DNA of 64,000 nucleotides from Acinetobacter junii CIP 64.5 (GCF_000368765.1 NZ_KB849655.1:257048-321047), one strand, 5' to 3'; positions 9,079-19,444 are shown, counted from the first letter of the stretch. Numbers and translations: made by a program. The notes: generated from the letters alone by a model not told the origin.

Positions 9079-9579
9079 ATGAACACAACAACTCAAGCAA
9101 CTTTAGAAAATATTGCTCAGTTTCTATATCGTGAAGCACGTTTTCTAGACGATGAACAATGGGATGAATGGTTAAGTTGTTATTCACCAGAGGCTTCTTT
9201 TTGGATGCCTGCATGGGATGACGACGATAAGTTAACGGAAGATCCACAGTCTGAAATATCACTGATTTATTACCCAAACCGTCAAGGTTTAGAAGATCGT
9301 GTATTTCGTATCAAAACAGAACGTTCATCAGCAACGATGCCAGATACACGGACCAGCCACAATATTAGCAATATTGAGGTGCTCGGACGTGATGGAGACA
9401 AAGTCACTGTTCGGTTTAATTGGAACACATTGAGTTTTCGCTACAAAACCAACTACAGCTATTTTGGTATGTCTCGTTATGTGATCGATTTTTCTAACGA
9501 ACAACCAAAAATCATCAGCAAATATGTGGTGTTAAAGAACGATTATATCAATCAAGTGATTGATATCTATCATCTCTAA
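9079..9579 (+). CDS. benB: Benzoate 1,2-dioxygenase small (beta) subunit
   Basis: BenB (166 residues) is the structural beta subunit that assembles with BenA into the dioxygenase oligomer. It has the cystatin/NTF2-like fold typical of ring-hydroxylating beta subunits. Recognisable segments are FLYREARFLDDEQWDEWL at the N-terminus, ASFWMPAWDDDD, and the KYVVLKNDYINQVIDIYH tail. It holds no catalytic motif, as expected. It lies 11 nt after benA in the same operon. Confidence 0.95.
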   Translation: MNTTTQATLENIAQFLYREARFLDDEQWDEWLSCYSPEASFWMPAWDDDDKLTEDPQSEISLIYYPNRQGLEDRVFRIKTERSSATMPDTRTSHNISNIEVLGRDGDKVTVRFNWNTLSFRYKTNYSYFGMSRYVIDFSNEQPKIISKYVVLKNDYINQVIDIYHL

Positions 9580-9587
9580 CCAGCAAG

Positions 9588-9613
9588 CCCAGCCAAATGG
9601 AATTTTGGTTGGG
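9588..9613 (+). other. Intra-operon hairpin between benB and benC
   Basis: CCCAGCCAAA (9588-9597) pairs with TTTGGTTGGG (9604-9613) over 10 bp including one G-U pair, with a 6-nt loop. No U-tract follows, so it is unlikely to stop transcription fully. It may tune benC expression or protect the upstream mRNA. Confidence 0.55.
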
Positions 9614-9616
9614 TAA

Positions 9617-10666
<1,050 letters not shown>

Positions 10667-10683
10667 TCAAATCGGAGATCAGC

Positions 10684-11469
10684 ATGATATTTCAAGATAG
10701 ATTTAAGAACAAAATCGTCATCGTAACGGGTGCTGCTCAAGGGATTGGACGTAGCGTTGCAATTCGGGTAGCCGCTGAAAATGGATATGTGGTTTTAGCC
10801 GATCGTTCAGAGTTGGTCGATGAAGTTGCTTCAGAAATCCGTAGCACAGGTGGTCATGCAATCACAGTACAAGCTGATTTAGAGCGCTATGATGGTGCCC
10901 AAGCTGTTGTACACAAAGCGATTCAGGAGTTTGGACGTGTAGATGTACTCATCAATAATGTTGGCGGTGCGATCTGGATGAAACCCTTTGATGAATTTAG
11001 CGAAGAGCAAATTATCAAGGAAATCAATCGTTCTCTGTTTCCAACTTTATGGTGTTGTCGTGCAGCTCTACCTGAAATGTTGAAGCATCAATATGGGGTC
11101 ATCGTCAACGTATCGTCTATCGCTACCCGTGGTATCAATCGCATTCCATATTCGGCAGCTAAAGGTGGTGTAAATGCACTTACCGCATCGTTGGCTTTTG
11201 AGCATGCCAAAAATGGCATCAGAGTGAATGCGATTGCTACGGGTGGAACAGACGCTCCACCACGTAAAGTACCTCGTAATTCAACTCCACTTAGCGAAGA
11301 TGAAAAAGTTTGGATGCAACAGGTTGTAGATCAAACCAAAGAAAGAAGTCTGATGGGACGATATGGAACTATCGGTGAACAGGTAAATGCCATTCTTTTT
11401 CTAGCATCTGAAGAGTCGTCTTATATGACTGGCAGTGTAATTGCAGTTGGTGGTGGTGATCAGGGTTAA
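10684..11469 (+). CDS. benD: Benzoate cis-diol dehydrogenase (SDR family)
   Basis: BenD (261 residues) oxidises and decarboxylates 1,6-dihydroxycyclohexa-2,4-diene-1-carboxylate to catechol with NAD+. It is a classical short-chain dehydrogenase. The nucleotide motif VTGAAQGIG lies near residue 15, the structural NNVGG near 90, the active serine in VNVSSIATRG near 145, and the catalytic tyrosine-lysine pair in YSAAKGG near 157. A GGAGATCAGC ribosome binding site precedes the ATG. The gene lies between benC and benE and completes the benzoate-to-catechol stage. Confidence 0.95.
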   Translation: MIFQDRFKNKIVIVTGAAQGIGRSVAIRVAAENGYVVLADRSELVDEVASEIRSTGGHAITVQADLERYDGAQAVVHKAIQEFGRVDVLINNVGGAIWMKPFDEFSEEQIIKEINRSLFPTLWCCRAALPEMLKHQYGVIVNVSSIATRGINRIPYSAAKGGVNALTASLAFEHAKNGIRVNAIATGGTDAPPRKVPRNSTPLSEDEKVWMQQVVDQTKERSLMGRYGTIGEQVNAILFLASEESSYMTGSVIAVGGGDQG

Positions 11470-11508
11470 TTCTGATCTAAACAGCAGGAAATCTTGCAAG
11501 GAGGCGCT

Positions 11509-12741
11509 ATGACTAACCTGTTGACGAGTTTAAAAAATGATTGGTCTATTTCAGCAACTATTGCAGGATTTTTAGCGGTTCTGATTTCATATTCTGGTCC
11601 GCTTATTATCTTTTTCCAAGCAGCACAAAAAGCCAATATCTCAACAGAAATGATGATTTCATGGATTTGGGGCATATCAATTGGTGCTGCTGTTGCTGGA
11701 ATCTATCTTTCAATTCGTTATAAAACCCCTGTCATCACAGCATGGTCAGCTCCTGGTACGGCATTATTGGTTTCACTGTTTCCAAATATCTCTTTGAATG
11801 AAGTTATTGCAGCTTATATCACTTCAGCGATTGTCATTTTTATAGTTGTAGCGACAGGATATTTTGACAAATTGCTGAAATGGATTCCTCAAGGAATCGC
11901 AGCAGGCATGATGGCAGGGATTTTATTTCAATTTGGGCTCGGATTATTTGTAGCAACGGATTCCATGCCTTTGATCGTTTTCAGCATGTTGTTTTGTTAT
12001 TTATTAGCAAAACGATATTCACCTCGTTACACCATGCTGTGGGTTTTGTTGTGTGGTGTTTCACTCAGCTTAGTTTTAGGAAAAATGAATCCTGTAGAAA
12101 TGCAGTTTAGTTTTGCTATTCCTCATTTGATTTATCCAGAATGGACTTGGCACTCTACATTAAACTTGGCTTTACCTTTAATTCTTGTGAGTCTGACAGG
12201 ACAGTTTTTGCCAGGTATGGCAATTATGAAACTGAGTGGCTATGACACCCCTGCTAAACCGATTATTACAGCATCAAGCATCGCTTCACTCGCAGTCGCA
12301 TGTGTAGGTGGAATTACGATTGTACTTGCTGCAATTACTGCTGCTCTATGTATGGGTAAAGATGCTCATGAACTCAAAGAGAAGCGTTATATCGCAGGTA
12401 TTGCGAACGGTATTTTCTATATTTTAGGTGGCTTATTTGCTGGCAGTATTGTCATGCTCTTCAGCCTTCTTCCCAAAGAACTCATCGCAGCTTTAGCAGG
12501 ATTAGCTCTGCTTGGGGCGATTGGGACAAATGTCATGATTGCGATGAAAGATGATCATCAGCGCGATGCAGCATTAATCACATTTCTTGCAACGGTTTCA
12601 GGAATGCACTTTCTTGGACTTAGCTCAGTTTTTTGGGGCATCTGTATCGGTGTTATTGCCCAGATTCTTTTAAATCCTAACACCCACCCAAATACTGTGA
12701 TGACCCAGTCATCTTCTGAAAAACAGATCAGCAAGACTTGA
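11509..12741 (+). CDS. benE: Benzoate/proton symporter
   Basis: BenE (410 residues) is a BenE-family inner-membrane secondary transporter for benzoate. The sequence is a chain of about 12 hydrophobic segments with short loops and no signal peptide. It includes the family segments VISYSGPLIIFFQAA near residue 25 and AWSAPGTALL near 75. The ATG at 11509 is chosen over a TTG 15 nt upstream because a perfect AAGGAGG sits 4 nt before it. BenK, a second uptake system, is encoded downstream, so benzoate import is doubly provided. Confidence 0.93.
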   Translation: MTNLLTSLKNDWSISATIAGFLAVLISYSGPLIIFFQAAQKANISTEMMISWIWGISIGAAVAGIYLSIRYKTPVITAWSAPGTALLVSLFPNISLNEVIAAYITSAIVIFIVVATGYFDKLLKWIPQGIAAGMMAGILFQFGLGLFVATDSMPLIVFSMLFCYLLAKRYSPRYTMLWVLLCGVSLSLVLGKMNPVEMQFSFAIPHLIYPEWTWHSTLNLALPLILVSLTGQFLPGMAIMKLSGYDTPAKPIITASSIASLAVACVGGITIVLAAITAALCMGKDAHELKEKRYIAGIANGIFYILGGLFAGSIVMLFSLLPKELIAALAGLALLGAIGTNVMIAMKDDHQRDAALITFLATVSGMHFLGLSSVFWGICIGVIAQILLNPNTHPNTVMTQSSSEKQISKT

Positions 12742-12759
12742 TTGTAGGATGAATTTATT

Positions 12760-13443
12760 ATGATCGACAAATCACAAGCTTCACTGGTTGAAGCACTCTC
12801 CCAAATCCAAGATGGCTCAACCATCATGATTGGTGGTTTTGGAACCGCAGGACAACCTGCTGAACTCATCGATGCTCTGATTGAACTCGGGGTTAAAGAC
12901 CTTGTCATCGTCAATAACAATGCAGGCAATGGCGATTATGGTCTTGCCAAACTCCTAAAAACAGACGCAGTCCGTAAAATCATCTGCTCTTTCCCACGTC
13001 AGTCTGATTCATGGGTGTTCGATGAACTCTACCATGCAGGCAAGATCGAATTAGAACTCGTCCCACAAGGCAATCTCGCTTGCCGTATCCAAGCTGCTGG
13101 GATGGGATTAGGGGCGGTATTTACACCCACTGGCTTCGGAACATTATTGGCAGAAGGCAAAGAAACCCGTCATATCGATGGCAAAGACTACGTTCTTGAA
13201 TATCCCATTAAAGCTGACTTTGCCTTAATCAAAGCTCACAAAGGCGATCGTTGGGGCAATTTAGTTTTTAATAAGTCGGCACGTAACTTTGGACCAATCA
13301 TGGCCATGGCTGCAGATGTCACCATCGCTCAAGTCTCTGAAGTAGTAGAACTCGGTCAGCTTGATCCTGAACACATTATTACCCCAGGGATTTTTGTCCA
13401 GCATGTGGTTGCTGTTAAAGCAACATCACCTGTTGCGCAATAA
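12760..13443 (+). CDS. catI: 3-oxoadipate CoA-transferase subunit A
   Basis: CatI (227 residues) is the alpha subunit of the class I CoA-transferase that moves CoA from succinyl-CoA to 3-oxoadipate. The glycine-rich CoA-binding motif GGFGTAGQPAEL lies near residue 27. Other family segments are NNNAGNGDYGLAKLL and GNLACRIQAAGMGLGAVFTPTGFGT. It begins 18 nt after benE, so it appears to belong to the same transcript, and catJ follows after 10 nt. The assignment to cat rather than pca rests only on position. Confidence 0.93.
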   Translation: MIDKSQASLVEALSQIQDGSTIMIGGFGTAGQPAELIDALIELGVKDLVIVNNNAGNGDYGLAKLLKTDAVRKIICSFPRQSDSWVFDELYHAGKIELELVPQGNLACRIQAAGMGLGAVFTPTGFGTLLAEGKETRHIDGKDYVLEYPIKADFALIKAHKGDRWGNLVFNKSARNFGPIMAMAADVTIAQVSEVVELGQLDPEHIITPGIFVQHVVAVKATSPVAQ

Positions 13444-13453
13444 GGAGAATAAC

Positions 13454-14107
13454 ATGAGCTATCAAAAACTCAGCCGTGATCAAATTGCAGAACGTGTTGC
13501 ACAAGATATTCCTGATGGTGCTTATGTCAATTTAGGTATTGGCTTACCGACCAAGATTTCAAATTACTTACCAGCCGATAAAGATGTCTTTCTACATTCT
13601 GAAAATGGTTTATTGGCATTTGGCCCACCACCAGCCAAAGGTGAAGAAGATCCTGAGCTGATTAATGCAGGCAAAGAATATGTGACCATGCTCACTGGGG
13701 GATGCTTTTTCCATCATGGTGATTCCTTTGCCATGATGCGTGGTGGTCATCTGGATATTGCGGTACTCGGTGCATTTCAAGTTGCAGCCAACGGTGACCT
13801 TGCCAATTGGCATACAGGTGCTGCCGATGCGATTCCTGCTGTGGGTGGTGCAATGGATTTAGCTGTAGGTGCAAAGAAAGTGTTTATCACCACCGATCAT
13901 ATCACCAAACAAGGTGAACCTAAGATTGTGGAAGAGCTGTCTTATCCTGCAACAGGTCTGAAATGTGTTGATCGTATCTATACCGATCTGTGTGTGATTG
14001 ATGTGACCACAGAAGGTTTAAAAGTGATTGAGAAAGTAGATGGTCTGAGTTTTGAGGAACTACAGGTGTTGACGGGTGCTCAATTGATTGATGCAACGCA
14101 GGAATAA
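13454..14107 (+). CDS. catJ: 3-oxoadipate CoA-transferase subunit B
   Basis: CatJ (217 residues) is the beta subunit and carries the catalytic glutamate of the class I CoA-transferase signature, here in HSENGLLAFGP near residue 50. Further family features are VNLGIGLPTKISNYLP and the GGHLDIAVLGAFQV segment. The ATG at 13454 is preceded by AAGGAGAATAAC, which decides against an in-frame upstream start lying inside catI. The gene is followed by an unusually long 410-nt gap before catF. Confidence 0.93.
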   Translation: MSYQKLSRDQIAERVAQDIPDGAYVNLGIGLPTKISNYLPADKDVFLHSENGLLAFGPPPAKGEEDPELINAGKEYVTMLTGGCFFHHGDSFAMMRGGHLDIAVLGAFQVAANGDLANWHTGAADAIPAVGGAMDLAVGAKKVFITTDHITKQGEPKIVEELSYPATGLKCVDRIYTDLCVIDVTTEGLKVIEKVDGLSFEELQVLTGAQLIDATQE

Positions 14108-14517
14108 TGTTTACCAGCCACTAATTACGGGTTAAACCGAAAGCTTTTTGTATAAGCAGCACCTTACTTTTCAAGGATAAAAAGTAAAAAAATCCTTTGT
14201 TACTCAGACACAACATCCGTGTTGTGCTGAGTAACGAAGCGACATCAATGTCGCCACCGTGAAATACTGATTGGTATGATTTATATGCAGTTTTTTACTC
14301 ACTTATATTTAGATTTTTTCTCGTACTTAACTATCGTGACAGGCGACATTGATGTCGCCCGTTGGACAGGGGGGCAAGGAAGCCTCCTCTGTTCAACAAT
14401 GGGTTTTGTCACTTTTGCCCTGTCAAAAGTGAGGCATTGCCTACGCAAAGGAAGTATGACTGAACCCATAATTTGTGGCAGTGGTCACAACAGATTGATA
14501 TATGGAAGTGTAAGACT
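14108..14517. repeat. Palindrome-rich intergenic element inside the array (catJ-catF gap)
   Basis: No convincing gene is present in this 410-nt gap. It is built from nested palindromes. GTTACTCAG (14199-14207) and CACAACA pair with TGTTGTG and CTGAGTAAC (to 14235) in a 16-bp stem with one bulged A. GCGACAT-CA-ATGTCGC spans 14239-14254. GGCGACAT-TG-ATGTCGCC (14342-14359) is the reverse complement of the previous one, so the two also form a larger inverted pair. TTACTTTT...AAAAGTAA (about 14164-14187) and ACTTTTG...CAAAAGT (about 14410-14430) flank them. The layout suggests a non-coding repetitive or MITE-like insertion. Confidence 0.6.
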
Positions 14518-15744
14518 ATGAAAAACGCTTATATCATTGATGCGATTCGCACCCCATTCGGTCGTTATGCAGGTGGTTTAGCCCCTGTACGTGCTGATGA
14601 CCTTGGTGCAGTTCCGATTCAAGCCTTAATGCAACGTAATCCAACGGTCGATTGGCAACAGGTGGATGATGTGATCTATGGCTGTGCCAATCAAGCGGGT
14701 GAAGACAACCGTAATGTGGGGCGTATGTCTGCGCTGTTAGCAGGCTTGCCTTATCAAGTCCCTGCAACCACAGTAAACCGTTTATGTGGTTCATCTTTAG
14801 ATGCGATTGCCATGGCTGCACGTGCGATTAAAGCAGGTGAAGCAAATCTCATCATTGCGGGTGGTGTCGAGAGCATGAGCCGTGCACCCTATGTGATGGG
14901 TAAATCGGACAGTGCTTTTGGTCGTAGTCAAAAGATTGAAGACACCACGATGGGTTGGCGTTTTATTAATCCAAAGCTCAAAGAAATGTATGGTGTAGAC
15001 ACCATGCCACAAACTGCAGAAAACGTGGCAGAGCAATTTAAGATTAATCGTATTGATCAAGACCAGTTTGCCCTAAACAGCCAACAACGGACTACAGCAG
15101 CGCAAGCCAAAGGCTTTTTTAAACAAGAAATCATTCCAGTCACGATCCCACAACGTAAAGGTGATGTGGTCGTGATTGATACCGATGAACACCCACGTGC
15201 ATCCACCACGATTGAAGCATTAACGAAACTTAAAGGTGTGGTGAAAGCAGATGGCACAGTGACTGCGGGTAACGCTTCAGGTATTAACGATGGTGCAGCA
15301 GCACTATTGATCGCTTCAGATGATGCGGTTGCTCAATACCAACTTAAGCCACGTGCCAAAATCATTGCCGCCACTACGGTGGGTGTTGAACCACGCATTA
15401 TGGGTTTTGCCCCTGCGCCTGCAATCAAAAAGTTACTCAACCAAGCCAATCTTACTTTAGAACAAATGGATGTGATTGAGTTAAACGAAGCCTTTGCAGC
15501 TCAAGCTCTAGCGGTGACTCGTGATTTAGGTTTGGCAGATGATGATGCGCGTATCAATCCGAATGGTGGTGCGATCGCTTTAGGTCATCCACTCGGTGCA
15601 TCGGGTGCGAGATTAGTGACCACAGCGCTGAACCAACTTGAACAGATCAAGGGGCAATATGCTTTGTGTTCGATGTGTATCGGTGTGGGTCAAGGTATTG
15701 CTTTGATTATTCAGCGTGTTGATCTAGATACAGGAGAACAGTAA
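14518..15744 (+). CDS. catF: 3-oxoadipyl-CoA thiolase
   Basis: CatF (408 residues) cleaves 3-oxoadipyl-CoA with CoA to succinyl-CoA and acetyl-CoA, the last step of the branch. It is a thiolase with the acylated cysteine in NRLCGSSLDAI near residue 90, NEAFAAQAL near 345, the histidine motif GHPLGASGARL near 375 and the second cysteine in CSMCIGVGQG near 400. ATG 14518 gives the family-typical start MKNAYIIDAIRTPFGRY; an in-frame upstream start would lie in the repeat region. Its stop overlaps the catD start (TAATG). Confidence 0.93.
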   Translation: MKNAYIIDAIRTPFGRYAGGLAPVRADDLGAVPIQALMQRNPTVDWQQVDDVIYGCANQAGEDNRNVGRMSALLAGLPYQVPATTVNRLCGSSLDAIAMAARAIKAGEANLIIAGGVESMSRAPYVMGKSDSAFGRSQKIEDTTMGWRFINPKLKEMYGVDTMPQTAENVAEQFKINRIDQDQFALNSQQRTTAAQAKGFFKQEIIPVTIPQRKGDVVVIDTDEHPRASTTIEALTKLKGVVKADGTVTAGNASGINDGAAALLIASDDAVAQYQLKPRAKIIAATTVGVEPRIMGFAPAPAIKKLLNQANLTLEQMDVIELNEAFAAQALAVTRDLGLADDDARINPNGGAIALGHPLGASGARLVTTALNQLEQIKGQYALCSMCIGVGQGIALIIQRVDLDTGEQ

Positions 15745-16517
15745 TGCCGATGTTTCAATCCGCAGATGTCATGATTCATTATCAGACCTTTGGTGATGCA
15801 AATGCCCCTGCTCTGGTGTTCTCCAACTCCCTAGGTACGAATTTTGGGATGTGGCAACAGCAGTTTAATTTTTTTAAAGATCGCTTTTTTGTGATTTGTT
15901 ATGACACTCGTGGTCATGGTTCATCTTCTACTCCAACTGGTCCTTACACTTTGCAGCAGTTAGGTGAAGATGTGATTGCTTTACTAGATCATTTGAAGAT
16001 TGAAAAAGCCGCCTTTTGTGGAATTTCAATGGGTGGACTAACTGGACAATGGTTAGCGATTCATTATCCATCGCGTTTTAGTCATGTGATTGTTGCCAAT
16101 ACAGCAGCGAAGATTGGACAGGAACAAGCATGGCAAGATCGTGCCGAACTGGTACGAAAGCAAGGTTTAGAACCAATTGCTGCAACCGCAGCATCTCGTT
16201 GGTTTACCGATCCCTTTCTCCAAAGTCATCCTTCAGTTGTTAGCCACCTATGTAACGACTTAAGTGCTGGCAGTGCACTGGGCTATGCCAATTGTTGTGA
16301 GGCTTTGGCTAAAGCGGATCTTCGTGATGAACTAAAACAAATCACGATACCTATTTTAATTATTGCAGGAACTCATGATCCTGTGACCACAGTTACAGAT
16401 GCTGAATGGATGTTGCAACACATACCAAAGGCTCAGTTGGTTGAAATTAATGCTTCGCATATTTCAAACGTTGAAGCGCCTGTTGTGTTTAATCAGTATA
16501 TAAATCAATTTATTTAA
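15744..16517 (+). CDS. catD: 3-oxoadipate enol-lactonase
   Basis: CatD (257 residues) is an alpha/beta hydrolase that opens the 3-oxoadipate enol-lactone to 3-oxoadipate. The nucleophile elbow is GISMGGLTG near residue 95, the acid is in GTHDPVT near 210 and the histidine in ASHISNVE near 240. The oxyanion-side segment FSNSLGTNFGMWQQQ near residue 30 is typical of the family. The start overlaps the catF stop by one base, so translation is probably coupled. It is the last gene of the array, with a strong terminator 17 nt after its stop. Confidence 0.93.
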   Translation: MPMFQSADVMIHYQTFGDANAPALVFSNSLGTNFGMWQQQFNFFKDRFFVICYDTRGHGSSSTPTGPYTLQQLGEDVIALLDHLKIEKAAFCGISMGGLTGQWLAIHYPSRFSHVIVANTAAKIGQEQAWQDRAELVRKQGLEPIAATAASRWFTDPFLQSHPSVVSHLCNDLSAGSALGYANCCEALAKADLRDELKQITIPILIIAGTHDPVTTVTDAEWMLQHIPKAQLVEINASHISNVEAPVVFNQYINQFI

Positions 16518-16533
16518 TATACCTATTGTTATA

Positions 16534-16565
16534 AAAAAGCAGAGTATAAAAATACTCTGCTTTTT
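16534..16565 (+). terminator. Intrinsic terminator after catD
   Basis: GCAGAGTAT (16539-16547) pairs with ATACTCTGC (16552-16560) around AAAA. The stem is extended by five A-T pairs and ends in a T-run. It closes the cat-ben array and separates it from the transporter-porin pair. Confidence 0.9.
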
Positions 16566-16706
16566 GTCGTCAAAAATTTAGATAGAAAATAATAAATTCA
16601 ATACCTTAAAGACATAAAGATATATCAATTTAGTTTTTGACTGAATCTCCATAACAAAATAGTTTAAACATTAATAAAACAAAGCTTCACAAATTGGAGG
16701 TGAAGG

Positions 16707-18071
16707 ATGTATATGGAAAAAGTAAATATCAATGAAACAATTGATAATGCCAAATTTAGTTTATTTCATTGGAAGGTTTTAGTTTGGTGTTTACTAATTA
16801 TTATTTTCGACGGCTATGATTTGGTTATTTACGGTGTTGCATTACCATTATTAATGCAGCAATGGTCATTAACGGCTGTTCAAGCAGGATTATTAGCAAG
16901 TGCTGCCCTATTTGGAATGATGTTTGGTGCAATGATATTCGGTACATTATCAGATCGTTTAGGAAGAAAGAAAACCATCATGATCTGTGTCACTTTATTT
17001 AGTGGTTTTACATTTCTAGGGGCTTTTGCAACCAATCCCGTTGAATTTGCAATTTTAAGATTCATAGCAGGATTAGGTATAGGCGGCGTAATGCCAAACG
17101 TTGTTGCATTAATGACGGAATATGCACCTAAAAAAATTCGAAGTACTTTAGTCGCAATTATGTTTAGTGGCTATGCTATTGGCGGTATGACTTCAGCATT
17201 ATTAGGTGCTTGGTTAGTCAAAGATATGGGATGGCAAATCATGTTCCTGATTGCAGGGATTCCATTGTTAATGTTGCCTATCATTTGGAAATTCCTACCT
17301 GAGTCATTGGCATTTCTGATCAAATCTGGAAAGGAAGAACAAGCTAAACAGATCATCAATAAGCTGTTACCTACACGAGACATTCATCAAAATACTCAAT
17401 TGGTTTTCAATGAAAATATTCATCATGAAGCACCAGTAAAAGCCCTTTTCCAAGATGGTCGTGCATTTAGTACATTCATGTTTTGGATCGCTTTCTTTAT
17501 GTGCCTATTAATGGTGTACGCATTGGGAAGTTGGTTACCTAAATTGATGTTGCAAGCAGGATATTCTTTAGGCGCAAGTATGCTGTTCTTATTTGCATTG
17601 AACATTGGTGGTATGGTTGGTGCAATTGGAGGCGGTGCTTTAGCAGATCGATTCCATTTAAAACCAGTCATTACCTCAATGTTTGTAATCGGAGCTGCTG
17701 CCTTAATACTATTGGGATTCAACAGTCCTCAAATTGTTCTCTATAGCTTAATTGCTTTAGCAGGTGCAGCAACGATTGGTTCACAAATTCTTCTATATAC
17801 TTTCGTCGCACAATTTTATCCAACTACTGTTCGCTCAACAGGTATGGGCTGGGCATCAGGTATCGGTCGTATAGGTGCAATCATTGGGCCTGTACTTACA
17901 GGTGCATTACTCACTTTTGAACTACCTCATCAAATGAACTTCTTAGCAATCGCAATTCCAGGTGTGATTGCTGCATTTGCGATCTTCCTTGTCAATCTAA
18001 AAGTCTCGGTCAATGTACCTGAAAGTTCAAAATCAACTCTTCAAACACAAGCTTCAGTCAACCAACAATAA
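16707..18071 (+). CDS. benK: Aromatic acid transporter, MFS (AAHS) family, BenK-like
   Basis: A 454-residue inner-membrane transporter with about 12 hydrophobic helices and a central cytoplasmic loop near residue 210-235. The DGYDLVIYGVALP segment in the first helix is the hallmark of the aromatic acid:H+ symporter group (BenK, PcaK, VanK). The MFS loop motif appears as GTLSDRLGRKKTI near residue 75 and ADRFHLKP in the second half. Benzoate is inferred from its place next to ben genes and before a porin, as benK and benP pair in A. baylyi. GGAGG 6 nt upstream supports the ATG at 16707; a second in-frame ATG at 16713 is possible. It has its own promoter region after the catD terminator. Confidence 0.88.
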   Translation: MYMEKVNINETIDNAKFSLFHWKVLVWCLLIIIFDGYDLVIYGVALPLLMQQWSLTAVQAGLLASAALFGMMFGAMIFGTLSDRLGRKKTIMICVTLFSGFTFLGAFATNPVEFAILRFIAGLGIGGVMPNVVALMTEYAPKKIRSTLVAIMFSGYAIGGMTSALLGAWLVKDMGWQIMFLIAGIPLLMLPIIWKFLPESLAFLIKSGKEEQAKQIINKLLPTRDIHQNTQLVFNENIHHEAPVKALFQDGRAFSTFMFWIAFFMCLLMVYALGSWLPKLMLQAGYSLGASMLFLFALNIGGMVGAIGGGALADRFHLKPVITSMFVIGAAALILLGFNSPQIVLYSLIALAGAATIGSQILLYTFVAQFYPTTVRSTGMGWASGIGRIGAIIGPVLTGALLTFELPHQMNFLAIAIPGVIAAFAIFLVNLKVSVNVPESSKSTLQTQASVNQQ

Positions 18072-18123
18072 GTAATGTTGCGCCGAGGATTGGCGCAACT
18101 CAACTCAAAATGGAAATTAAAAA

Positions 18124-19377
18124 ATGCATACATTTAAATGTAATAAGCTTATTTTGTCTTCTATTTCACTCCTAGGTGGATTAGTTTCAACTTCACTTTG
18201 GGCTGATAATGTAAGCGCTAAAGAAGAATGGAAATTTACCTTAAAAAATGCCTACATCAATCGTAATTTTGAGAATGAAGCACTGAAGGATACTGGAAGT
18301 TGGTCTCAAGCTGCCTCTTTGTTTTATAACTCACGAATGCTTGAGACACCATTAAGTATTGCCGAAAAACCTTTTACAATCGGTGTGGATGCTTCCGTTC
18401 AATATGCTGTTAGATTAAGTTCAGATAAACATGTGGCTGATACGGTATTACCATTTGATAAAGCGACTCAATCACAAGCTTCCGATTATTTAAAACATGG
18501 CGCCACTTTAAAATTAGGTTATGACCAAACCTTGTTGAGTGTTGGTGAGCTTTGGTTAGACTTACCTGTTACTGCCGTAGATACCAGTCGTCAGCTCTTA
18601 ACATCTTATTGGGGTGCAAACCTTAAGTCACAATTAACTGATCAACTTTACGCAGAAATAGGTCATGTTGAAAAAGTATCCCCTCGTAATGAAGAAGATT
18701 TTCGTAAATTCTCTTTTACTTCAAATGGAAAGACAGAATACTCGGATGGCTTAAATTATATTGATTTACGTTATCAGTTCTCCCCTGATTTAAAGGGAGA
18801 ATATTATTATGGCAATATGGAGGATTTATACAATAAACATTATTTGGGTTTAGAGCATAATTTGAAAGGAAAAAATTATGTACTTAATTCAAAATTTAAA
18901 TATTTTAATGCTCAAGAAGATGGAAATAATTTTAATATTGATGCACAAAATATTGGTTTATTAGAAACATTGAAAGTAAATAATCATACTTTCGGTTTAG
19001 GCTATCAGCAAATTATTGGTGAATCTGCCTACCCATTACCAGATGGTTTTCTTCCTGAAACATATTTCATTAATTGGAATGCTACAGGTTTTTTTAAAAA
19101 AAATGAGAAATCATATCATTTTATTTATGGTTATAATTTTAAAGATTATATCCCCGGTTTTAATGCAGCCGTAAAATATGTTTATGGTGAGGATTTTGAA
19201 ATGGCTGATGGTAAAAAAAATCATGAAAGTGAGTCTAATATTATCTTGAACTATGCTTTTCAACAGCCCTATCTCAAAGGTTTGGCATTGCAATATATTC
19301 GAATTGATTATGATGTGAAGCATGGAAATGATTTTGGTGAGGATCGCATGTTTGTAAACTACACTCATAAATTCTAA
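18124..19377 (+). CDS. benP: OprD-family outer-membrane porin, BenP-like
   Basis: A 417-residue protein with a signal peptide (basic start, hydrophobic stretch LILSSISLLGGLVST, probable cleavage after SLWA near residue 27). Alternating amphipathic strands follow, with a C-terminal aromatic end (NYTHKF) typical of outer-membrane beta-barrels. The segments FTLKNAYINRNFEN and YAEIGHVEKVSPRNEE fit OprD-type specific porins. It begins 52 nt after the transporter gene, so both are likely co-transcribed. The probable role is benzoate passage across the outer membrane, inferred from position. Confidence 0.83.
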   Translation: MHTFKCNKLILSSISLLGGLVSTSLWADNVSAKEEWKFTLKNAYINRNFENEALKDTGSWSQAASLFYNSRMLETPLSIAEKPFTIGVDASVQYAVRLSSDKHVADTVLPFDKATQSQASDYLKHGATLKLGYDQTLLSVGELWLDLPVTAVDTSRQLLTSYWGANLKSQLTDQLYAEIGHVEKVSPRNEEDFRKFSFTSNGKTEYSDGLNYIDLRYQFSPDLKGEYYYGNMEDLYNKHYLGLEHNLKGKNYVLNSKFKYFNAQEDGNNFNIDAQNIGLLETLKVNNHTFGLGYQQIIGESAYPLPDGFLPETYFINWNATGFFKKNEKSYHFIYGYNFKDYIPGFNAAVKYVYGEDFEMADGKKNHESESNIILNYAFQQPYLKGLALQYIRIDYDVKHGNDFGEDRMFVNYTHKF

Positions 19378-19394
19378 AGACTTAAACTTTGTAT

Positions 19395-19434
19395 AGGGAT
19401 ACTCAACTTTATGTAGCGTATCCCTTTTATTTTT
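19395..19434 (+). terminator. Terminator after the porin gene
   Basis: AGGGATAC (19395-19402) pairs with GTATCCCT (19418-19425) around a 15-nt loop, followed by TTTTATTTTT. It lies 17 nt after the porin stop. Confidence 0.7.
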
Positions 19435-19444
19435 AAAACAATAT

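Noticed and set aside
12558..12929. Long minus-strand reading frame across benE/catI
   Set aside because: It is antisense to two clear genes, has no ribosome binding site and shows no family features.
14108..14517. CRISPR-like array in the palindrome-rich gap
   Set aside because: The repeats are inverted and unequal, with no regular repeat-spacer pattern and no cas genes nearby.
14276..14521. Plus-strand frame of 81 codons in the catJ-catF gap
   Set aside because: It runs through the palindromes and has no ribosome binding site or recognisable domain; it overlaps the catF start.
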